Assembly (NCBI RefSeq): GCF_002198115.1
Contig: NZ_NGNR01000001.1
Span: forward strand, 998,296 to 1,062,295
From: Robiginitalea sediminis
Lineage (GTDB): Bacteria; Bacteroidota; Bacteroidia; Flavobacteriales; Flavobacteriaceae
Direction: 5' to 3'
Length of the DNA: 64,000 nucleotides
This document shows, one piece after another, positions 57,730-64,000 of the stretch. A program made the translations under genes and the position numbers. The first letter of the stretch is position 1, and each line of letters starts with the position of its first letter. A model generated the notes under the pieces. The model did not search any database. It saw only the letters and a program-made list of their open reading frames with translations, and was not told the DNA's origin.

Positions 57730-59763
57730 TCAGGGTTTTGCCGGGTAGGCTTCGTTGAGGATTTGGTCTTCTACGCAGGCGGGGAGTTTTACGTCCAGTC
57801 CGGGGCTGCGTCCCAGCTCCCTTTCCATGGCGCGCATGGCCTCCGGGTTCCGGGCCCAGCTGCGACGGGCAATCCCGTTATTGACATCAAAAAAGAGCAT
57901 GGATTCCAGCCGCCTCAGGGCAGTATCGGAACCATCCAGTACCAACCCGAACCCGCCGTTGATTACCTCGCCCCAACCCACACCTCCACCGTTGTGGATG
58001 GAAACCCAGGTGGCTCCGCGAAAACTGTCGCCCAGCACATTGTGGATGGCCATATCTGCGGTAAACTGGCTCCCGTCCCGGATGTTGCTGGTTTCCCTGT
58101 AAGGGCTGTCCGTTCCGCTTACGTCGTGGTGGTCCCTCCCCAGGATGACCGGGGCGGATATCACACCTTCCGAAATGGCCCGGTTAAACGCCCGCGCAAT
58201 GGCTATGCGACCTTCGGCATCTGCGTAGAGGATCCGCGCCTGGGAACCCACTACCAATCGGTTTTCTTCGGCCTGTTCAATCCATCGGATATTGTCGTTG
58301 AGCTGGCCGCGAATTTCCAGGGGTGCTGCGCCCTGCTGCTCGCGCATCACTTCCAGTGCAATGCGGTCGGTGAGGCGGAGGTCCTCCGGTTTGCCTGAGG
58401 CGCATACCCAACGGAAAGGCCCAAACCCATAATCGAAACAAAGCGGTCCGAGAATGTCCTGTACGTAGGAAGGATACCGGAAATCGGTACCGTTGGCCGC
58501 CATGACCTCGGCCCCTGCGCGGGAGGCTTCCAGCAGGAAGGCATTCCCGTAGTCAAAGAAATACGTCCCCTTGGCCGTGTGGAGGTTTATGGCAGCCGCG
58601 TGCCGCCGCAAAGAGGCCTGTACCGCCTCCCGGAAGCGCTCCGGGTCTTCGGCCATCATCCGGTTGGCCTCGTCAAAGCTAAGGCCGGCAGGGTAATAGC
58701 CCCCGGCCCAGGGGTTGTGCAGGGAGGTCTGGTCGCTGCCGAGGGTCACCGGGATTTCCGCCTGGGCGAAGGCTTCCCAGACGTCCACCACATTGCCCAG
58801 GAAGGCGAGGGAAACCACTTCCTTCCCGTCAATGGCCTTGCGGGTCCGTTGTACCAGGTCTTCCAGGTCTTCCAGGAGTTCATCTACCCAGCCCTGCTCG
58901 TGTCGTTTTCGCGCAGCAGCCGGGTTGATTTCGGCACATACGGTTACGCAGCCGGCAATGTTGCCCGCCTTGGGCTGTGCCCCGCTCATACCCCCCAGGC
59001 CGGCCGTTAAGAAAACGCGTCCCCCAAAATCCGATTCCCCGGGCAGTACCCTTCGAAACGCATTAAGGACCGTAATGGTAGTGCCGTGAACAATGCCCTG
59101 GGGCCCGATATACATATATGAGCCAGCGGTCATCTGCCCGTACTGGGTAACCCCAAGGGCATTGAAGCGCTCCCAGTGGTCCTGGGAGGAATAGTTGGGG
59201 ATCATCATCCCATTGGTGACCACCACCCGTGGGGCCCAGGGGCTGGACGGGAAAAGCCCCATCGGGTGGCCGGAATACATATGCAGGGTTTGGTCCTCCT
59301 CCATCTTGCTGAGGTATTGAATGGTAAGCAGGTACTGCACCCAGTTCTGGAAAACCGCCCCGTTGCCGCCGTATGTGATCAGCTCGTCGGGATGCTGGGC
59401 CACGGCCGGGTCCAGGTTGTTCTGGATCATCAGCATTATGGCAGCTGCCTCCCTGGTTTTGGCCGGGTAATGGGATATGGGCCGGGCATAGAGGGGGTAG
59501 TCGGGTTTAAACCGGTACATATAAATCCGGCCATAAGCCTCCAGTTCTTCTTTAAACTCCCGTGCTAACTCCGCATGCCAGCTGCCTGGGAAATACCGGA
59601 GTGCGTTGCGCAGGGCCAGTTTTTTCTCTTCCAGGCTGAGGATATCCTTTCGTCTTGGGGCATGGGAAACATGGGGGTCCCTCGGTTTTGCAGGGGGCAG
59701 TTCGGCAGGGATGCCTTGCCTAATGGCGTCCTGGAAATGTGACAGGGTTGCGGTATCAGTCAT
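57730..59763 (-). CDS. hutU: Urocanate hydratase
   Basis: A protein of about 677 residues from the ATG at 59763 (MTDTATLSHFQDAIRQG). An upstream extension to 59901 reads through the end of hutI and is rejected. The NAD-binding region has VFLTAGLGGMSGAQPKAGN, with earlier YMYIGPQGIVHGT and later GWGEVINGGFGLVLDG. It adds water to urocanate to give imidazolonepropionate, using bound NAD+. At about 120 residues longer than the 550-residue proteobacterial enzyme, it belongs to the long form usual in this phylum. It overlaps hutI by 8 bp and lies 6 bp before hutG. Confidence 0.95.
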   Translation of the reverse strand: MTDTATLSHFQDAIRQGIPAELPPAKPRDPHVSHAPRRKDILSLEEKKLALRNALRYFPGSWHAELAREFKEELEAYGRIYMYRFKPDYPLYARPISHYPAKTREAAAIMLMIQNNLDPAVAQHPDELITYGGNGAVFQNWVQYLLTIQYLSKMEEDQTLHMYSGHPMGLFPSSPWAPRVVVTNGMMIPNYSSQDHWERFNALGVTQYGQMTAGSYMYIGPQGIVHGTTITVLNAFRRVLPGESDFGGRVFLTAGLGGMSGAQPKAGNIAGCVTVCAEINPAAARKRHEQGWVDELLEDLEDLVQRTRKAIDGKEVVSLAFLGNVVDVWEAFAQAEIPVTLGSDQTSLHNPWAGGYYPAGLSFDEANRMMAEDPERFREAVQASLRRHAAAINLHTAKGTYFFDYGNAFLLEASRAGAEVMAANGTDFRYPSYVQDILGPLCFDYGFGPFRWVCASGKPEDLRLTDRIALEVMREQQGAAPLEIRGQLNDNIRWIEQAEENRLVVGSQARILYADAEGRIAIARAFNRAISEGVISAPVILGRDHHDVSGTDSPYRETSNIRDGSQFTADMAIHNVLGDSFRGATWVSIHNGGGVGWGEVINGGFGLVLDGSDTALRRLESMLFFDVNNGIARRSWARNPEAMRAMERELGRSPGLDVKLPACVEDQILNEAYPAKP

Positions 59764-61024
59764 GACCTTCGGCTTTAGCCTCCAGGATAGAGCGCCCGTC
59801 TTTCCAGACCGAATGGGGCTTGAGCTGTCCCTGGTGGTAGGTGATTTCGTTATAGTGTTCGGTGTGATAGATGTTAAAATCGGCCCGGCTGCCGGGGGCA
59901 AGGGTTCCCCGGTCTGTCAGGCCCAGGGCTGCCGCGGCGCGGAAGGTTACCCCGGCCAGGACTTCCGCATTGCTGAGTTTTTCGGATGCCCCGAGGATGG
60001 AGGCCTGGGCGATGAGGTCTCCCATAGGGGCGGAGCCCGGGTTGTAGTCGCTGGCTATTGCCAGGGCAGCCCCGGCATCGAGCAGGGCCCGGGCAGGGGT
60101 GTAGCCGCAACCCAGTCCGAGGCTGGCGCCGGGCAGGGCCACGGCGATGACCCCGCTTTCGGCCAATGCCTGTACTTCTTTCGGGCCGCTGGCTTCCAGA
60201 TGGTCGGCACTGCGCGCCCCGCTTTGGATGGCCACCCGGCTCCCACCGGTGGTGAACTGGTCTGCGTGTACGGTAAGGTCAAACCCCATGGCAGCGGCTT
60301 TTTTCAGGTAGGCCAGGGCCTGGTCCGGGGTAAAGGCGCTTTCTTCCACGAAGATATCCACCCGGGGTGCCAACCCTTCCGATTTCACAACCGGTAGCAG
60401 GTCGTTTACCAGGGAGTCCAGATAGGCCTCCGGGGTGCCGCTGAAATCGCGCGGAACCATATGGGCGGCCAGGCAGGTGGCCACCAGGTCCTGCCCCGTC
60501 CTGCGACCCGCCTTCTCAATAGCGCGAAGCATTTTGAGCTCCCCTTCCGAATGTAGGCCATAGCCGCTTTTGATCTCCAGGGTGGTGACCCCGTCTGCCG
60601 CGAATTTCCGGCAGCGTTCCACGATGCGGTCTTCCAGGGAGGACTCCGGGGCTTTTCGGGTTTGCCGGACCGTGTCCCAGATGCCCCCTCCGGTCGCTGC
60701 AATTTCGAGGTAAGTACTGCCGCTGTTGCGCAAGGCGTAATCCCTGGCGCGGCTACCCGCAAAGCAGGTATGGGTATGGGCATCGACCCAACCGGGGGCG
60801 ACCACGGCTTTTTCCGTGATCTGTATGACTTCCAGCCCTTCCCTTAGGGCTTGCTTTTCCATAGGGGTAAAGGGCCCCACGGCTTCGATCACCCCGGCGC
60901 GAACCCGGATGCCGGCATGTGCCAGGCATTCCAGTTGGTCGTCCTTCAGGGCCCCTTTTAAGGGAAGGCCGGCCAGGGTCAGGATTTGGGTAAAGGGTCC
61001 TATCAGGAAGGGTTTATGGGTCAT
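59756..61024 (-). CDS. hutI: Imidazolonepropionase
   Basis: A 422-residue amidohydrolase. The metal site begins APGWVDAHTHTCFAGSR (HxH), followed by DLTVHADQFT with a further His, and the catalytic Asp lies in ALAIASDYNPGSAPMGD. It opens the imidazolone ring to N-formimino-L-glutamate. It is the second gene of the hut operon, 9 bp after hutH, and its stop region overlaps the hutU start by 8 bp, so all four genes are tightly packed. It is cytoplasmic and of standard length. Confidence 0.95.
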   Translation of the reverse strand: MTHKPFLIGPFTQILTLAGLPLKGALKDDQLECLAHAGIRVRAGVIEAVGPFTPMEKQALREGLEVIQITEKAVVAPGWVDAHTHTCFAGSRARDYALRNSGSTYLEIAATGGGIWDTVRQTRKAPESSLEDRIVERCRKFAADGVTTLEIKSGYGLHSEGELKMLRAIEKAGRRTGQDLVATCLAAHMVPRDFSGTPEAYLDSLVNDLLPVVKSEGLAPRVDIFVEESAFTPDQALAYLKKAAAMGFDLTVHADQFTTGGSRVAIQSGARSADHLEASGPKEVQALAESGVIAVALPGASLGLGCGYTPARALLDAGAALAIASDYNPGSAPMGDLIAQASILGASEKLSNAEVLAGVTFRAAAALGLTDRGTLAPGSRADFNIYHTEHYNEITYHQGQLKPHSVWKDGRSILEAKAEGHD

Positions 61025-61033
61025 GGCAACAGG

Positions 61034-62614
61034 TTAATAGGTTTCAAACAAGGGGTCGAAGGCCGTGGCCAGGGATTGGTCTCCCCGTGCGGCCGTCTTG
61101 TCTATAAGCCGGATGAGTGCCCCGGAGCGGATCAGCTCCAACCCTACTTCGATATCTTCTGCAAAAATCCGGTCCTCTTTCGCGAAAGTGACCCGGGAAC
61201 GCACCAGGGCGTGGGCCTGTTCCAGTAACCACCCCGATTTAAGGGGTTTGCGGAACTCGAAGGCCTGGGCTGCGGTCAGCAATTCGATGGCCAGGATCTT
61301 CTCCACATTGCCCAGGACCTGCAGGGCCTTACGCCCGCTAATGGACCCCATGCTCACGTGGTCTTCCTGGCCCAGGGAAGTGGGGATGCTGTCGGCGCTG
61401 GCCGGGAAGCACAGGCCCTTGTTTTCGCTGGCCAGGGCAGCGGAGGTGTATTGCAGGATCATATATCCCGAGTTTAGCCCGGTATCCTTCATAAGCAGGG
61501 TAGGCAACCCGGTATTGTTGCCTTCCAGGGCCAGGTAAATGCGGCGGTCTGAGATATTCCCGATTTCCGATGTGGCCAGGCAGGCGTAGTCCAGGGCCAT
61601 GGCCAGGGGTTGCCCGTGGAAGTTTCCGCCACTGATGGAGAGCTCCTGGTCTATGATCACGGGGTTGTCCGTAACGGCATTCAGCTCCACTTCCAGGAGT
61701 TCTTTCAGGTGGAGCCAGGCATTGCGGGAAGCCCCGTGTACCTGGGGGATGCACCTCAGGGAATAGGGGTCCTGAACCCGGTCGCAGTCTATGTGGTCTT
61801 CCAGGATTTCACTGCCCTGGAGCAAGTTTCGGATCCGCTCGGCAACATGGAGGGTGCCTTTATAAGGCCGGAGTTGGTGCAGGGCCTGGTGGAAGGGTTT
61901 TACGGAACCTTGAAGGCCTTCGATCATCATGGCCCCTATGATGTCTGCCTGGGAAAGGCAGGCGCACATTTTCTCAATGACCGCCACGGCATGGGCGGCG
62001 ATAAACTGGGTCCCGTTGATCAGGGCCAGACCTTCTTTGGGCCCGAGTTCCAGGGGGTTTAAGTGGTGTGCTTCCAGGACCTCCGCCGCAGGTTTCACGC
62101 CTCCATGGTACCGGACACGTCCCAGCCCGATAAGCGGCAGGAACAGGTGGGCCAGGGGGGCCAGGTCTCCGGAGGCACCCACGGACCCCTGGGAAGGGAC
62201 TTCCGGCAGGACATCCTCTTCCAGGTGCCACAGGATGCGGTCCAGGGTCTTTTCCCGGATCCCGGAGTAGCCCTGGGCCAGGGATTGGATTTTGAGGACC
62301 AGCATCAGACGCACCAGTTCGGGTTCCAGCAGGGGACCTACCCCTACGCTGTGGCTTTTCAGGATGTTGACCTGTAACTGGCTGGTGGCCCCGGGGGATA
62401 TCCGGGTGGTGCAAAGCGGGCCAAACCCGGTATTGATCCCATAAACGGGGTGGCTGCCGTCTGCGATGTTCCGTACGATGGTTTCGCCCATTCTAAGGCG
62501 GCTCCGGGTGTCCGGGGCCAAAACGCCTTTAAGGGTTCCCCTGGCCAGGGCCAGGGCCTGTCCGGCTGTGAGGGTGTCTTTTCCGAAATGGAATACAGGA
62601 AGGTTTTTGCCCAT
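61034..62614 (-). CDS. hutH: Histidine ammonia-lyase
   Basis: About 526 residues. The ATG at 62614 (MGKNLPVFHFGKDTLTAGQA) is chosen over one at 62647 because an exact -7 box (62635-62642) predicts a start near 62628, downstream of the latter. The self-forming MIO group arises from Ala-Ser-Gly in SVGASGDLAPLAHLFLPLIG near residue 150. NTGFGPLCTTRI and later QEDHVSMGSISGRKALQV are typical of the family. It removes ammonia from histidine to give urocanate and starts the operon hutHIUG. A LysR gene is divergent from it and is the likely regulator. Confidence 0.96.
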   Translation of the reverse strand: MGKNLPVFHFGKDTLTAGQALALARGTLKGVLAPDTRSRLRMGETIVRNIADGSHPVYGINTGFGPLCTTRISPGATSQLQVNILKSHSVGVGPLLEPELVRLMLVLKIQSLAQGYSGIREKTLDRILWHLEEDVLPEVPSQGSVGASGDLAPLAHLFLPLIGLGRVRYHGGVKPAAEVLEAHHLNPLELGPKEGLALINGTQFIAAHAVAVIEKMCACLSQADIIGAMMIEGLQGSVKPFHQALHQLRPYKGTLHVAERIRNLLQGSEILEDHIDCDRVQDPYSLRCIPQVHGASRNAWLHLKELLEVELNAVTDNPVIIDQELSISGGNFHGQPLAMALDYACLATSEIGNISDRRIYLALEGNNTGLPTLLMKDTGLNSGYMILQYTSAALASENKGLCFPASADSIPTSLGQEDHVSMGSISGRKALQVLGNVEKILAIELLTAAQAFEFRKPLKSGWLLEQAHALVRSRVTFAKEDRIFAEDIEVGLELIRSGALIRLIDKTAARGDQSLATAFDPLFETY

Positions 62615-62634
62615 GAGATTGCTAGGTTGTCCCT

Positions 62635-62685
62635 CAAAATTAGGCATCCTATTGATACTTATTGATTCATAATATGATATATTTG
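62635..62685. promoter_or_regulatory. Divergent hutH / lysR control region
   Basis: Minus strand: exact -7 box TAATTTTG (62635-62642) for hut, without a -33 element. Plus strand: TATATTTG (62678-62685) lies only 6 bp before the lysR ATG, so that mRNA would be nearly leaderless if it is used. Between them TCATA-A-TATGA (62667-62677) is an 11-bp palindrome of the T-N9/11-A kind bound by LysR proteins, 30 bp before the hut box. Confidence 0.6.
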
Positions 62686-62691
62686 ATAACT

Positions 62692-63585
62692 ATGAGTAAT
62701 CAGATAGAGGTTCGCCATTTACGGTACTTCATGGCGGTTTCGGAGCACCTGAACTTTCGCCGGGCCGCGGAAGCCCTGCACATTTCGCAGCCCGGGCTCA
62801 GCAGGCAGATCGGCCGCCTGGAATACCACCTGGGTACCCCGTTGCTGCGTCGCAACCGACGCGAGGTAGTCCTGACCCCGGCCGGGCAGTACCTGAGGGA
62901 ACAGTTGCAGCCGCAGCTAAACCGCCTGGAGCATATCTACCGCCAAACCCTGCAGATCGGAGAAGGCCGCTCCGGGGAGATCCGGATCGGGTTCCTGGGC
63001 TCTGCCATGCAGGAGGTGATTCCCCGCATGCTCCTGGACCTGAAAAAAACCTTTCCGGAATGGCACAGCAGCCTGGAAGAGCGCTCCAACCTGGCCCAGG
63101 TGAAGGGCCTGATGGAGGAAGAACTCGACCTGGGCTTTGTCCGCCTCTCCCAGCTGCCGGCGGAGCTCGATTCCTGCCCGGTGGTGCGGGAGACCTTTTC
63201 GGTGGTACTGCCCCAAAGCCATCCCCTTTCCCGGAAAGGAACTCCCGCCATTGACCAACTCCGGGAGGAGTCCTTTATCCTGTTCAGCCCGGAGTACAGC
63301 CCGGATTACTATAGAACCGTACTGAGTATTTGTGAGGATGCAGGCTTCCATCCGCGGGTGGCCCACAAGTCGGTCCACGCCCATACCATTTTCAAACTGG
63401 TGGAAAGCGGGCTGGGGGTCGCTATTATCCCTTCTTCCCTCCAGCAGGGGTTCGACCTGTCTGTGCGCTGCCTGGAACTTTCCGCCATCCGGCAGCGGGC
63501 CGTCCTGTCTGCGGTTTGGAAAAAGGGCCAGCACCCGCGTGCCCTGGAGTACTGTATTGGCTGGCTGAAAGGCCTCAAGGCCTGA
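62692..63585 (+). CDS. LysR-family transcriptional regulator, probable hut regulator
   Basis: A 297-residue LysR protein. The ATG at 62692 (MSNQIEVRHLRYFMAVSEHL) opens on the winged helix, with NFRRAAEALHISQPGLSRQIG as recognition helix region and LTPAGQYL after it. The C-terminal two-lobed effector domain contains GEIRIGFLGSAMQEVIPRML and ESGLGVAIIPSS. It is divergent from hutH with 77 bp between the start codons, so it probably controls the histidine operon in response to urocanate or histidine. This link is positional. A nitroreductase gene follows 33 bp downstream, with its own -7 box. Confidence 0.92.
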   Translation: MSNQIEVRHLRYFMAVSEHLNFRRAAEALHISQPGLSRQIGRLEYHLGTPLLRRNRREVVLTPAGQYLREQLQPQLNRLEHIYRQTLQIGEGRSGEIRIGFLGSAMQEVIPRMLLDLKKTFPEWHSSLEERSNLAQVKGLMEEELDLGFVRLSQLPAELDSCPVVRETFSVVLPQSHPLSRKGTPAIDQLREESFILFSPEYSPDYYRTVLSICEDAGFHPRVAHKSVHAHTIFKLVESGLGVAIIPSSLQQGFDLSVRCLELSAIRQRAVLSAVWKKGQHPRALEYCIGWLKGLKA

Positions 63586-63596
63586 ATGGGAAACCC

Positions 63597-63604
63597 TATC
63601 TTTG
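63597..63604 (+). promoter_or_regulatory. -7 box of the nitroreductase gene
   Basis: TATCTTTG, an exact TAnnTTTG match, predicts a start near 63611 and a leader of about 8 nt before the ATG at 63619. No -33 element is seen. Confidence 0.5.
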
Positions 63605-63618
63605 GAAAAAATGGTGCT

Positions 63619-64000
63619 ATGATAGAAAACTTGATAAGGAACAGGCGGTCGGTCTTCCCGCCCCAATACAATGAAAAACCCATCGAAAGGGAAATCCTGG
63701 AACGCATCCTGGAGGCGGCCAATTGGGCGCCCACCCATAAGCGGACGGAGCCCTGGCGGTTTTATGTATTGCAGGGCACGAGGAAGGAAGCCCTCGGGCG
63801 GTTCCTTCAGGAGAAATACAGGGAAACCGAGCCCCAGCCCAAGGAATTTAAGGCCAGGAAACTCCTGAACAACCCGTTGCAATCCGGCGCGGTCATCGCC
63901 ATTTGTATGCAACGCGACCCTCAGGAGCGGTTACCGGAGTGGGAGGAGGTGGCTGCTACGGCTATGGCCGTCCAGAATATGTGGTTGGTCTGCACAGCAT
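63619..64000 (+). CDS. Nitroreductase-family flavoprotein, N-terminal part (runs off window)
   Basis: The frame from the ATG at 63619 is open to the end of the window, giving 127 residues. It begins MIENLIRNRRSVFPPQYNEK, the FMN-binding R-R-S motif of the nitroreductase family, followed by EAANWAPTHKRTEPWRFYVL and later ATAMAVQNMWLVCTA, which lies on the dimer interface and flavin site. The family reduces nitro compounds, flavins or quinones with NAD(P)H in the cytoplasm. The catalytic C-terminal part is outside the window, so a narrower call is not possible. An ATG at 63611 is in a different frame. Confidence 0.88.
   Translation, partial: MIENLIRNRRSVFPPQYNEKPIEREILERILEAANWAPTHKRTEPWRFYVLQGTRKEALGRFLQEKYRETEPQPKEFKARKLLNNPLQSGAVIAICMQRDPQERLPEWEEVAATAMAVQNMWLVCTA

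Noticed and set aside
59764-59901. N-terminal extension of hutU
   Set aside because: The extra 46 residues are the hutI end read in another frame; MTDTATLSHF is the natural start.

Overview
The window reads as a chromosome segment of a GC-rich member of the Flavobacteriaceae (Bacteroidota). Four things support this. Many genes are preceded by the Bacteroidota -7 box TAnnTTTG. DnaE carries an N-terminal proofreading exonuclease. The cbb3 oxidase has a fused CcoN-CcoO subunit and a one-heme CcoP. Ribosomal protein S16 has a long Ala/Glu tail and HutU is about 677 residues. A Robiginitalea-like organism would fit the base composition, but the genus is a guess. I see no transposase, integrase, phage gene, CRISPR array or rRNA.

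Layout. 1-1308: a periplasmic molybdenum hydroxylase pair, cut by the left edge. 1405-7838: remnant of an AraC gene, a serine hydrolase/TPR/propeller protein, a three-gene operon of small membrane proteins plus an NmrA-type reductase, an AraC regulator and a Tat-exported sugar isomerase-like protein. 7848-8280: an array of palindrome-rich repeats, followed by tRNA-Asp. 8611-20101: DUF58 protein, TPR/S41-like protease with a divergent membrane-anchored winged-helix regulator, trxA, dnaE, rpsP and rimM. 20187-28523: two PVC-type cytochrome/dehydrogenase lipoproteins, a Tat-exported epimerase and a sulfatase, which look like a periplasmic sugar-oxidation or glycan module. 28525-34004: trmN6, APC permease, Rieske oxygenase, glutaryl-CoA-dehydrogenase-like enzyme. 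32964-36359: a sugar kinase, a nucleotidyltransferase and a divergent GH109-type enzyme, which together could salvage N-acetylhexosamine. 36428-53564: hemN, two universal stress proteins, a Gfo/Idh/MocA oxidoreductase, a CoA transferase, a vanadium haloperoxidase, the complete cbb3 oxidase gene set (ccoI, ccoS, ccoNO, ccoQ, ccoP, ccoG, fixH, safE) and a Crp/Fnr regulator. 55279-55367: a candidate structured small RNA. 55612-63585: hmgA and a full histidine-utilisation operon hutHIUG with a divergent LysR gene. The window ends inside a nitroreductase gene.

The strongest signal beyond single genes is a local low-oxygen regulon. Palindromes with the core TGA-N6-TCA stand before hemN, ccoS-ccoNO, the 52707 universal stress gene, and between ccoI and the Crp/Fnr gene. 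In four of five promoters the palindrome centre lies exactly 29.5 bp upstream of a TAnnTTT(G/A)-like box, and in the fifth 31.5 bp. The Crp/Fnr protein encoded in the middle is the obvious candidate regulator. Other points for a second look are the candidate sRNA, the direct-repeat operator between the membrane winged-helix regulator and its neighbour, the putative GalNAc salvage set, and the repeat array next to tRNA-Asp.
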